This document shows positions 53,825 through 62,522 of a stretch of 64,000 nucleotides of DNA, piece after piece (position 1 is the stretch's first letter; each line of letters opens with the position of its first letter). The notes under the pieces are model-generated. The model had not been told where the DNA came from and did not search any database. It saw only the letters and a program-made list of their open reading frames with translations. The stretch comes from Flavobacteriales bacterium UBA852 (GTDB lineage Bacteria > Bacteroidota > Bacteroidia > Flavobacteriales_E > Vicingaceae). The stretch covers positions 1-64,000 of the forward strand of contig DBGO01000001.1 in the NCBI GenBank assembly GCA_002295925.1. The letters are read 5' to 3'. The translations under genes were made by a program, and so were the position numbers.

Positions 53825-54328
53825 ATGAAGAAAATTGGAATAATAGGACCAAACAATAAAATGTGTAGTAAAGAACTGTACGACTTTGGTGTACAACTTG
53901 GGCAACAAATTGCAACAAATAATAGAACTTTTATTTGCGGAGGACTTGGAGGTTTTATGGAAGCAGTTTGTAAAGGCGTTAAGCAATCTACTGATACGTT
54001 CAATGGACAGACAATTGGGGTTTTACCGGATGATACACCGGAAAAAGCAAACCCTTTTATAGATACAGCAGTTGTTACAGGACAGGGGCTAGCACGAAAT
54101 CTCATCATAGTACAAACCGCAGAAATTATAATTGCAGCAGGTGGGGGGGCAGGAACACTTTCAGAAATAGCTTTTGCTTGGCAACTTGAAAAAAAAGTAC
54201 TTTGTGTAACATTATTTGACGGTTGGGCAAAGAAACTTGCAGGAAAAAACTTAGACGGCAGGCATAACGGCTTACTTATTCCGGTAAACAGTATTGTTGA
54301 AATTCTAAAACACATTGACAATGACTAA
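53825..54328 (+). CDS. SLOG-superfamily protein, TIGR00725 type
   Basis: The 167-residue protein is a Rossmann-like nucleotide-binding protein of the SLOG/LOG superfamily. It has IGIIGPNNK at the N-terminus, CGGLGGFMEAV at 38-48 and the phosphate loop GGGAGTLSE at 106-114. TIGR00725 members are related to cytokinin-activating LOG phosphoribohydrolases, but the LOG catalytic motif PGGxGTxxE is modified here (Pro is replaced by Gly). It could sense or process a nucleotide such as a sugar donor. It is the first of four overlapping genes of the island; its last 8 bases are the start of the next gene. Confidence 0.87.
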   Translation: MKKIGIIGPNNKMCSKELYDFGVQLGQQIATNNRTFICGGLGGFMEAVCKGVKQSTDTFNGQTIGVLPDDTPEKANPFIDTAVVTGQGLARNLIIVQTAEIIIAAGGGAGTLSEIAFAWQLEKKVLCVTLFDGWAKKLAGKNLDGRHNGLLIPVNSIVEILKHIDND

Positions 54329-55163
54329 AGTACTGATGTTTCACAGAGTTTTACCTGATAAGCAAATCACGCAACCTAATGCTTATTCAACTTTTGGAAC
54401 ACTCATTTCGCAAGAGTATTTAGAGGATATATTATCTTTTCTGATAGATAACGATTTTCAATTTGTAACTGTTTCGGAACTTAGAAAGCGAAAAAAAACT
54501 GAAAAAATTGTTGCACTCACTTTTGATGACGGTTACTCAGATAACTATGAATTTGCTTTACCATCGCTTCTAAAGTTTAATGCAACTGCAACTTTTTTCC
54601 CAGTCGTAAATCCTTGTAAAAACAAGACGGTTTTACCACTTGATATTTATTATCAGTGTATTGATGAAATGAATCTAAGTGAAACGGAACGAATGGAATA
54701 TATTACAGGAACAATAAAACGAAATTTCTATTGGGCTGAACCAAATCGGCAAATGGATATACTCAATTCACTTTTCAAATCATTACCGCAAAAAAGTAGA
54801 GTAAGTTATATGAGTGCCGAACAACTTAAAGAATTATCAGACAAAGGTTTTGAAATCGGTTCGCATGGTATGACACATTCATTATTGATTGCCGATTATA
54901 TGAATGCAGAAAAAGCATTGATCGAACTGCAAACATCAAAACAATGGCTTGAGGCGATTACTGGTAAGCCTGTTACAGCTTATTGTTTCCCTGCAGGTCG
55001 CTACAATGCCAAGATGATAGAACTTGCTAAACAAATTGGTTATACCTCAACTTGTTTGGTGGTTCGCAATAAAAATGAGAACGAGGTTTTGCCCTCGTAT
55101 GATAGAATTTTTGTAAAACCAAATTCGCTTGGCGAATTGAAAAAAGCATTAAGGATTGAATGA
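54321..55163 (+). CDS. Polysaccharide deacetylase (NodB domain)
   Basis: The 280-residue protein has the NodB motifs: ALTFDDGYSDN with the Asp-Asp pair at 69-70 and SHGMTHS with H182 and H186, forming the Asp-His-His metal triad. CFPAGRYNA near 225 matches motif 3. There is no signal peptide, so it acts in the cytoplasm, unlike peptidoglycan deacetylases. That suggests a nucleotide- or lipid-linked sugar as substrate. A TTG at 54315 is possible, but ATG at 54321 overlaps the previous stop as ATGACTAA. The stop overlaps the next ATG by 4 bases. Confidence 0.92.
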   Translation: MTKVLMFHRVLPDKQITQPNAYSTFGTLISQEYLEDILSFLIDNDFQFVTVSELRKRKKTEKIVALTFDDGYSDNYEFALPSLLKFNATATFFPVVNPCKNKTVLPLDIYYQCIDEMNLSETERMEYITGTIKRNFYWAEPNRQMDILNSLFKSLPQKSRVSYMSAEQLKELSDKGFEIGSHGMTHSLLIADYMNAEKALIELQTSKQWLEAITGKPVTAYCFPAGRYNAKMIELAKQIGYTSTCLVVRNKNENEVLPSYDRIFVKPNSLGELKKALRIE

Positions 55164-58100
55164 AAATAGTAGCAGTTATAGTAACTTGTAACCGCTTGGA
55201 ATTACTTCCAAGAGCATTAAAGTCGGTAAGCGAACAAACTCGCAAACCTGATTGCGTATCTGTTGTTTCAAACTCAACTAAAGATAATTATTTTGAAGAA
55301 CAAGTAATCTGTAATGAATTTGGGTTTAAATTAATTAAGAATTACAGAACCAATAACTATGCAGGTGCATTAAACACAGGAGTAGAAGAAACTATAAAAC
55401 ATCAAGGTATTGAGGATAATATCTATTTCGCATCACTTGATGATGATGATGTTTGGCTGCCCAATTATTTAAAGGAGGTTGAAGAAAATAATACTGCAGA
55501 TTTTGATTTAATCGCAGCAAGTTATTTAAGAAAAAGTGATGATGAAAATTTATTGATGAATCTGCCATTACAACTTTCCATGAACGACTTTTTAAAAGGA
55601 AATCCGGGTATTGGGGGTTCAAATACGTTTATCAGGTTAAAGACGCTTTTAAAATCAGGTTGCTTTGATGAAGCATTGGATTCATCTGTAGACAGAGATT
55701 TTTTGGTTCGAGTATTTCAACAAAAACCAAAGTATAAAATTATTCAAAAACAGCTTGTAACGGCATATACTGATAAAAATAGAGAGCGGCTCACAATAAA
55801 TCGAGAAAAGAAAATAAAGAGTTTACAGGTTTTTTATTACAAGTATCAGTACTTAATGAGTGAAGCAGATAAGAAATATTTTTTTCAAAGAGTAAACAAA
55901 TACTTTTCAATTGAACAATCAGAAATCGTTATCAACCAGCAGCAAGAAAAATCAATACGAAAATTAGAATTAGAGTTTAAAAATAAGGGAGATTATCAGT
56001 TTGTAATTGGTTTTATTGCTGGCAATGAAGCCATTGTTAAAAGAATCGCTAAACAAATTATTAATAAGAAAATACCTGTTGATTTAGTGGTAATTATTGA
56101 AGATGTGCCGAAAGGAACAACATTATCGGATACTGAAAATCTCTTTAAAGAAAATTCAATACCCTACTTGATTGTAAAAGACAAAGTATGGAAACAAAAC
56201 TTGAAAGATGGGCATTATGGAGCATATTATCAGCAGTTTTCTGATATAAATTCCATTCCGTTAGGTAGAACTATTTTACATCATCATTTATTTACGGAAA
56301 CAACAACTTTTAACAATCCAGTATTTTGGGTTATTGATGATGATGTTACTTTCAGGTCTGTTGTAAACCCGTTGTCAGAGATAAAAACAGTTGATATATT
56401 CAACATTATCAACAAAAACAAAGATAAAGCAGAGGCGTTGATTGGTGGAATTAGCAATGACCCGCCAGTTCCATTGTTAAGTTGCATCAGATCACAGTTA
56501 GTTGACTTTTACCATAGCATTCTTTCAGGCGGCAAATCTCATTATGATAATTTTTCACTGAGAGAAAAGCCCGATTACTATTATGATTTATCTGACTTGC
56601 ACACTGACCATTTGGAAGTTCCGATCTATCATTCTTCAATTACCGATGATGATTTAAAGCAAATATTTTCAGGCAAATCACTTTCAAGACCTTCACTGCA
56701 AAAAGAAGTAAAAGCAATACACAAGACAATTACACGTAGAGGAGCAAACACAATTATATTTAACCGTGAGTTGCTTCAATACTATCCGGTTATAAGTTTG
56801 GAGGTAAATAATAAGCACGCAAGAAGAGGTGATTTGGTTTGGGCTTTACTGAACCAAGTGGTTTCGGGTAGAACAATTTTTGAGCATACATTTTCACTTG
56901 AACACAATCGTCCTCTTGCAGAATTTGATTTACAGAAGGAACTCGACAAAGCAGCTTATGATATTATTGGCTATGCTTTTGCTAAAGCAATTCTAAAATC
57001 AATAGAAACCATACAAAGAGAAACCCAACCACACCGTCCTAAAGATATTTTTGAAAAACTCATTCATGATGATTTTTATCATCGGTTTTTCGATGCTTAT
57101 TCTTATTTCCTCAATCGCAGGAAAGCTAGGTTTTTAATGAACTACTATCGAATTTCAGGTTTGACGATGTTGTTGGCAGAACAGAGAACAACAGTAAAAG
57201 AATTGTATAACCAATTTGCTGACGAAAGCCATCTTATTGCATTTGAGCAAATTTTGACTGAAGCACTACAAGAAGAAACATTGAGGTCATTTTTTAGTGA
57301 ATTAACAACAGCAATTTGGAGTTACTGCAAGTCTATTACAGAAGTTTCGGAAAATGATGATAAATACAGAAGCCATATAGAGCAGTTTTTTAACTTAAAA
57401 AAGAAATTGCGAAAATTAGGTAGTGGTGCTGAGGGTATTGTTTTTACTGACGATATTTTTGTTTACAAATGTTTTTTCAATATTCTCGACAACGAATGGG
57501 AGTTTTTAAAATTAATATCCGAAAGTTTCAGTCAAAGTGATTTTTTAGAAAAAATTGAATGTTTCGAGACGCTTAAATTTCGCTTTATTCGTTATCCATA
57601 TCACCATTTCAAACCATTACAAAATATTAAGCTTACCAAACTTATTGAATTTTTACAATTTTGTAAGCAAAATGAATTCGTATATACCAATATAAAGCCG
57701 AGTAACTTCGTTCAGACAAACACAGGAAAGGTAAAATTGATTGATTATGGTAAATCATTTGAACCTTTTAATCCGGAAAAATATATAAATACAATCAAAC
57801 GGGCTTTTTTACTCTACAAAAACCCTACAATGAAAATTGAGGATTTTCAAAAGCTTACGGCACAAATAAATATTGGCAATGAACCAATTGAAATAAATGG
57901 ATGGGAAAAGCTTTGGAGAGCAATAGAGCCAAGAAAAAAAGAGGAAATATTAGATGCTGAAATTGTTTCAATCATAAAGGAGTTTAAACCAGAAAAAGTT
58001 TTGGATTATGGTTCCGGGAAATGTAAAACAGCGAAGCTAATTGAAAGAGAAACAAGTGCAAAGGTATTTGTTTATGACATTAATAAAAGCGTATTAATCA

Positions 58101-58546
58101 ACAGATGCAGTGATTTTCAGAGGTATTTTCCAAACGACAGTACTTTTAACAACACTTTTGATTTGGCTTTACTCAATCTTGTTTTATGTGAAGTTGACAA
58201 CGAAACTTTGAACAGTATTTTATCAAACATAAAAACGGCATTGAAAAAAAGAGGAAAGCTAATCGTGTCGGTTTGTAATCCTGACTTTGCACACGTTCTA
58301 AAAACAGAATTTCAAAATAGGATAAATATTCCGAAAAGCAATAATGAAGAAACAATCATTGAAAAAATTAGCAATTCAACTAATAACAAGAGAATTGATT
58401 ATCATCGTCCAACAAAAAATTACCTTCAGTATTTTGAACAACATGGGTTCAGCTTAAGTAAATCGATTGATACAGAGGGAATAAATATTGAGACACTAGA
58501 ATATGCATCAGACTTTAAAATTTTCGTACTAATAAATGAAAAGTAG
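55160..58546 (+). CDS. Multidomain fusion: GT2 glycosyltransferase, second GT-A-like domain, kinase-like domain, methyltransferase
   Basis: The 1128-residue protein is one unbroken frame. Residues 1-225 are a GT2 domain (VAVIVTCNRLELLPRALKS, DDDD at 94-97). About 285-600 is a second GT-A-like region with D393-D394-D395 in a metal-binding-type VIDDDVTF. About 600-750 is helical. About 750-915 is kinase-like: glycine loop GSGAEG (754-759), K770, then Y842-T-N844 in place of HRD, K846, N849, and D862-Y-G as DFG. The catalytic Asp is therefore Asn. About 925-1090 is a SAM methyltransferase (LDYGSG, 948-953). No signal or membrane segment is seen. WbdD of E. coli joins kinase and methyltransferase for O-antigen chain capping, in the reverse order. 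The specific product is unknown. Confidence 0.9.
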   Translation: MKIVAVIVTCNRLELLPRALKSVSEQTRKPDCVSVVSNSTKDNYFEEQVICNEFGFKLIKNYRTNNYAGALNTGVEETIKHQGIEDNIYFASLDDDDVWLPNYLKEVEENNTADFDLIAASYLRKSDDENLLMNLPLQLSMNDFLKGNPGIGGSNTFIRLKTLLKSGCFDEALDSSVDRDFLVRVFQQKPKYKIIQKQLVTAYTDKNRERLTINREKKIKSLQVFYYKYQYLMSEADKKYFFQRVNKYFSIEQSEIVINQQQEKSIRKLELEFKNKGDYQFVIGFIAGNEAIVKRIAKQIINKKIPVDLVVIIEDVPKGTTLSDTENLFKENSIPYLIVKDKVWKQNLKDGHYGAYYQQFSDINSIPLGRTILHHHLFTETTTFNNPVFWVIDDDVTFRSVVNPLSEIKTVDIFNIINKNKDKAEALIGGISNDPPVPLLSCIRSQLVDFYHSILSGGKSHYDNFSLREKPDYYYDLSDLHTDHLEVPIYHSSITDDDLKQIFSGKSLSRPSLQKEVKAIHKTITRRGANTIIFNRELLQYYPVISLEVNNKHARRGDLVWALLNQVVSGRTIFEHTFSLEHNRPLAEFDLQKELDKAAYDIIGYAFAKAILKSIETIQRETQPHRPKDIFEKLIHDDFYHRFFDAYSYFLNRRKARFLMNYYRISGLTMLLAEQRTTVKELYNQFADESHLIAFEQILTEALQEETLRSFFSELTTAIWSYCKSITEVSENDDKYRSHIEQFFNLKKKLRKLGSGAEGIVFTDDIFVYKCFFNILDNEWEFLKLISESFSQSDFLEKIECFETLKFRFIRYPYHHFKPLQNIKLTKLIEFLQFCKQNEFVYTNIKPSNFVQTNTGKVKLIDYGKSFEPFNPEKYINTIKRAFLLYKNPTMKIEDFQKLTAQINIGNEPIEINGWEKLWRAIEPRKKEEILDAEIVSIIKEFKPEKVLDYGSGKCKTAKLIERETSAKVFVYDINKSVLINRCSDFQRYFPNDSTFNNTFDLALLNLVLCEVDNETLNSILSNIKTALKKRGKLIVSVCNPDFAHVLKTEFQNRINIPKSNNEETIIEKISNSTNNKRIDYHRPTKNYLQYFEQHGFSLSKSIDTEGINIETLEYASDFKIFVLINEK

Positions 58547-59288
58547 ATTACCCTATCAGCCATTTATTATCCTTGGAACCGCAAGGACGGGTTCAACAAT
58601 GCTTTGGAGTTATCTCAACTCACATCCTGACATCCTTTGTTTAAGAGGTGTTTATGGCTCAACAAACAAAATTAACTTTGGTAAATATTATGGCGAGCTA
58701 CCCGAAGAATATCATTCATCAGAACTGATAAAGCTAAGAAACGAAAGGCCCATAGAATTTCTTGAAAACTATATTTGGAAAAAATACTCTAAGCCATTCA
58801 AAGCAGTTGGCTTCAAATATTTCTATGACCATGACAGACATCTCTCAAATAATGAAGAACTGATTCGTTACTTTAAGTCAAACAAAGCGATTAAGTTTTT
58901 ACACTTAAAAAGAGAGAATCTTTTGGCGACACTTTTTTCTTACAAACGAGCATTAGCTCAACAACAATGGACTAGAGCCGATACAAACTATAAGACTTCA
59001 ATTACTATTCAAGAATGTAAAGAATACTTTCAACGAATCCTTTATAATCAAAAACTATTTGATAAATTATTTGCAGGTCGAATATTACAGATAAGCTATG
59101 ATAACCTTATAAATTCAACTGAACAAACACTAACAAATATTCTGGATTTTATCGAAGTTAAAGCACTTCCACTTACAACAGAAACAATAAAAAATAAAGA
59201 AACTGAACTATTAGATAGCATTACAAATTACACAGAACTGAAGAATTATTTCAAATACACAGATTATGCAAAATACTTCAATGAATAA
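58536..59288 (+). CDS. PAPS-dependent sulfotransferase
   Basis: The 250-residue protein has the 5'-phosphosulfate loop GTARTGST (14-21) followed by LNSHP, and the 3'-phosphate-binding region LKRENLLATLFSYKRA with R126 and S135, the two classical PAPS contacts. The C-terminal helical part is family-typical (ISYDNLINSTEQTLTNILDFI). It overlaps the fusion gene by 11 bases. It is cytoplasmic and would sulfate a carbohydrate or lipid before export. CysQ (31122) would remove the PAP produced. No PAPS synthesis genes are in the window. Confidence 0.92.
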   Translation: MKSRLPYQPFIILGTARTGSTMLWSYLNSHPDILCLRGVYGSTNKINFGKYYGELPEEYHSSELIKLRNERPIEFLENYIWKKYSKPFKAVGFKYFYDHDRHLSNNEELIRYFKSNKAIKFLHLKRENLLATLFSYKRALAQQQWTRADTNYKTSITIQECKEYFQRILYNQKLFDKLFAGRILQISYDNLINSTEQTLTNILDFIEVKALPLTTETIKNKETELLDSITNYTELKNYFKYTDYAKYFNE

Positions 59289-59384
59289 TCCATTTAGAAG
59301 TCGCACATGTTTCCATTCAAGAAAGTCAATTTCTAAAAGCAAAAACACTCTTTTTTATCAACATTTTCGTAAATAAAATTCCCG

Positions 59385-60275
59385 CTAAAATTGAATTTTC
59401 TTATCAGTAAGCAAAACCTCTTTTCCAAAAATTAAAGCGTAATTGTCATTGGTATGTCCGGCGGGAACATCAAAAAATACAGGATAATCATATTCTTTAA
59501 CTGCATCCAAAATAATTTCTTTGGCATTTTTGCCGAAAGGAACAGCATTATCGTGCATATCAGTCATTCCGCCTACTAAAAGAGCTTTTATATTTTCCAG
59601 CATTCCGGCTAATTTCAGGTTCATCATCATTCGGTCAATGTGATACAGATATTCATCCAAATCCTCAATAAACAATATCTTGTCTTTTGTATCTATTTGT
59701 GCAGAAGTGCCGGTAAGACTGTAAAGAATAGATAAATTTCCTCCGGTAATTTCTCCAGTAATTTCTGATGAAGAGAGTTGAGAATTATTGAGTAATGGAA
59801 CAATATAAGGCTTCCCGGTTAACGCATCAATGGCAGACTGCCAACTTGCCGGCGTATTTGTAGAAAAATTTACGGGCATCGTAGCATGTATCGTTGCTAT
59901 TTGTATTTGGCGGTTTAAGTATGAATGCAATACCGTAACATCGCTGTAACCGATTACCCATTTAGGATTTTTTTTCAAAGGATTAAAATCAACCAAAGGT
60001 AAAAGACGAACCGTACCGTAACCGCCACGAGCACACCAAATGGCTTTTATTTCAGGATTGTTAATGGCTTCTTGCAAATCTTCGGCTCTTTGCTTATCCG
60101 TTCCGGCATATTGATGATGCTCATTGAACAAATGCTTACCATAAACAATATTAAACCCTTGGTTTTGCAAAAAATCACTTGCCGGATTTACTTCTTCTTT
60201 TGAAATTTTACGTGCCGTAGAAATGATAGCGATAGTATCGCCTTTTTTTAATGCCGGAGGAATAATATTTGCCAT
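59385..60275 (-). CDS. LD-carboxypeptidase (S66 family)
   Basis: LdcA-type enzymes remove the terminal D-Ala from murein tetrapeptides during cell-wall recycling. The 296-residue protein has the Ser-Glu-His triad: S111 in GYSDVT, E204 in IEDLDEYLYHIDR and H274 in AGHTNDNYA. There is no signal peptide, so it acts in the cytoplasm. The gene is divergent from metG and convergent with the island. Confidence 0.95.
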   Translation of the reverse strand: MANIIPPALKKGDTIAIISTARKISKEEVNPASDFLQNQGFNIVYGKHLFNEHHQYAGTDKQRAEDLQEAINNPEIKAIWCARGGYGTVRLLPLVDFNPLKKNPKWVIGYSDVTVLHSYLNRQIQIATIHATMPVNFSTNTPASWQSAIDALTGKPYIVPLLNNSQLSSSEITGEITGGNLSILYSLTGTSAQIDTKDKILFIEDLDEYLYHIDRMMMNLKLAGMLENIKALLVGGMTDMHDNAVPFGKNAKEIILDAVKEYDYPVFFDVPAGHTNDNYALIFGKEVLLTDKKIQF

Positions 60276-60312
60276 TTTGTGCCGAATATGAAAATAAGTA
60301 AAAGGTAAAGTT

Positions 60313-60320
60313 TATTTTTG
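60313..60320 (+). promoter_or_regulatory. Predicted -7 element of metG
   Basis: TATTTTTG matches TAnnTTTG, 23 bases before the TTG start at 60344. Confidence 0.6.
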
Positions 60321-60343
60321 CACGAATATACAAACTTTTAGCT

Positions 60344-62452
60344 TTGGAAAATAAAGAACGATATACCGTAACTGCCGCATTGATTTATGCCAACGGTCCA
60401 ATTCACATTGGGCATTTGGCCGGATGTTACCTACCTGCCGATATTTATGTGCGGTTTTTAAGAAAATTGGGCAAAGATGTTGTCTTTGTAAGCGGAACTG
60501 ATGAGCACGGTGTTCCCATTACATTAAAAGCTAAAAAAGAAGGAATTTCACCGCAAGAGGTGGTAGATAAATATTATACCATCATAAAAAAATCATTTTA
60601 CGATTTTGGAATTAATTTCGATGTATATTCTCGTACAACCAAACCTATTCATCACAAAACGGCGCAAGAATTTTTCTTGACATTATACAATAAAGGTGTT
60701 TTTGAAGAAAAAGTTACCGAACAATATTACGACCCTGTTGCCCACCAGTTTTTAGCCGACAGATATATAACCGGAACTTGTCCCAAATGCGGCTACGAAC
60801 AAGCATATGGCGATCAATGCGAAAAATGTGGCGCATCATTGAGTCCAACCGAGTTAATAAATCCTGTTTCAACACTAACCGGCGAAAAACCTGTTTTAAA
60901 AGAAACCAAAAACTGGTTTTTGCCATTAGATAAAATGCAACCGGAAATTGAAAAATTTATTGACAGCAGAAAAGGTTGGAAACCAAATGTTTACGGGCAA
61001 TGCAAATCGTGGTTAAATCAAGGGTTGCAACCAAGAGCAATGACTCGCGACTTGGATTGGGGGGTGAAAGTACCTCTAAAAGATGCCGAGGGCAAAGTGA
61101 TGTATGTATGGTTCGATGCACCTATTGGCTATATTTCGGCAACCAAAGAATGGGCACAACAAAATAATAAAAATTGGGAACCTTATTGGAAAGATGAAAA
61201 CACTCATTTAATTCATTTTATCGGAAAAGACAATATTGTATTTCATTGCATCATTTTCCCGGCAATGCTAATGGCGCACGGCGATTATATTTTGCCCGAA
61301 AATGTTCCGGCAAATGAGTTTTTAAATCTCGAAGGGAATAAAATTTCCACCTCACGAAATTGGGCGGTATGGTTGCACGAATATTTAGAAGAATTTCCCG
61401 ATAAACAAGACGAACTCCGTTACGTACTTACAGCCATTGCTCCGGAAACAAAAGACAGTGAATTTACTTGGAAAGATTACCAAGCACGTGTGAACAATGA
61501 ATTGGTAGCCATTTTGGGAAATTTCATCAATCGGGTGGTAGTGCTTACAAATAAATATTTTAAAGGAGAAATTCCCGTAGATGCTCCCGGTTCAGAACAC
61601 AATCCTTTTACGGCAGCTCAAGAAGTTGTTCAAGAAAAAATAAATTTTGAATATTTGCCAAAAATTGCTCAAAATATCTTGCAATATAAGTTTAGAGAAG
61701 CACTTCAAGATATAATGAATATTGCGCGTGAAGGAAATAAATACTTAACCGACTGTGAACCCTGGAAACGATTTGATAAAAAGAATCCCGAAAGTGCAGT
61801 AAATGATGAAGTAGCATCAGAATTAACTTTTTGTTTAAACATAATAGTGCAAATTGCAACAATAGCCGAACCGGTATTGCCTTTTACAGCCGAAAAAATC
61901 CGTAATCTGTTGAATATTGATGAAAATACGGTGCAAATTATTGAAACAGATAAGCCCGAAAAGTATGCTTTTTCAACAATTATCCCCATCACAAAAAATC
62001 ATACAATCAATAAACCACAATTGATTTTCGAAAAAATAACAGACGAAATGGTAGAACAACAAATTGCTAAATTGCATACTGCGAATCAAGATAATCAATC
62101 GGAAGAAACATATGAGCCGATTAAACCCGAAGCTACTTTCGATGATTTTATGAAGATGGATATTCGTATTGGTAAAATATTGGAAGCCGAAAAGCATCCT
62201 AATGCCGATAAACTTTTAGTTTTAAAAGTGGATATTGGTAGTGAACAGCGAACAATAGTCAGCGGAATTGCGCAATATTACAAGCCGGAAGAACTGGTAA
62301 ATAAACAAGTTACCGTGTTGGTCAATTTGGCGCCCAGAAAACTACGTGGAATAGAATCGCAAGGAATGATTTTAATGGCAGAAGACAGTGAAGGGAATTT
62401 AGCAATGATAAATCCCGAAAGTGACTTTCAAACCGGTGCTACTGTAAGATAA
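60344..62452 (+). CDS. metG: Methionyl-tRNA synthetase
   Basis: The enzyme charges tRNA-Met. The 702-residue protein starts at TTG and has HIGH at 21-24, zinc ligands CPKC and CEKC (about 146-165), the KISTS form of the KMSKS loop at 333-337 and a C-terminal tRNA-binding OB fold (about 600-702, DFMKMDIRIGKILEAEKHPNADKL in shorter pieces) for dimerisation. This is the long E. coli-like form. It is closed by a terminator at 62471. Confidence 0.98.
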   Translation: MENKERYTVTAALIYANGPIHIGHLAGCYLPADIYVRFLRKLGKDVVFVSGTDEHGVPITLKAKKEGISPQEVVDKYYTIIKKSFYDFGINFDVYSRTTKPIHHKTAQEFFLTLYNKGVFEEKVTEQYYDPVAHQFLADRYITGTCPKCGYEQAYGDQCEKCGASLSPTELINPVSTLTGEKPVLKETKNWFLPLDKMQPEIEKFIDSRKGWKPNVYGQCKSWLNQGLQPRAMTRDLDWGVKVPLKDAEGKVMYVWFDAPIGYISATKEWAQQNNKNWEPYWKDENTHLIHFIGKDNIVFHCIIFPAMLMAHGDYILPENVPANEFLNLEGNKISTSRNWAVWLHEYLEEFPDKQDELRYVLTAIAPETKDSEFTWKDYQARVNNELVAILGNFINRVVVLTNKYFKGEIPVDAPGSEHNPFTAAQEVVQEKINFEYLPKIAQNILQYKFREALQDIMNIAREGNKYLTDCEPWKRFDKKNPESAVNDEVASELTFCLNIIVQIATIAEPVLPFTAEKIRNLLNIDENTVQIIETDKPEKYAFSTIIPITKNHTINKPQLIFEKITDEMVEQQIAKLHTANQDNQSEETYEPIKPEATFDDFMKMDIRIGKILEAEKHPNADKLLVLKVDIGSEQRTIVSGIAQYYKPEELVNKQVTVLVNLAPRKLRGIESQGMILMAEDSEGNLAMINPESDFQTGATVR

Positions 62453-62470
62453 TTGTTTGATATTTATATA

Positions 62471-62504
62471 AAAAAGCACGCTGAGATTTATCAGCGTGCT
62501 TTTT
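62471..62504 (+). terminator. Bidirectional terminator between metG and the T9SS gene
   Basis: Fourteen-base arms AAAAAGCACGCTGA / TCAGCGTGCTTTTT with a six-base loop; serves both convergent genes. Confidence 0.9.
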
Positions 62505-62522
62505 TATTGTCGCTTTAAAGAG

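Noticed and set aside
55160..58546. Possibility that the large fusion results from an assembly or frame error joining separate genes
   Set aside because: The frame is continuous without low-complexity joins, has linkers of normal length, and the overlaps with neighbours are natural ATGA-type junctions.
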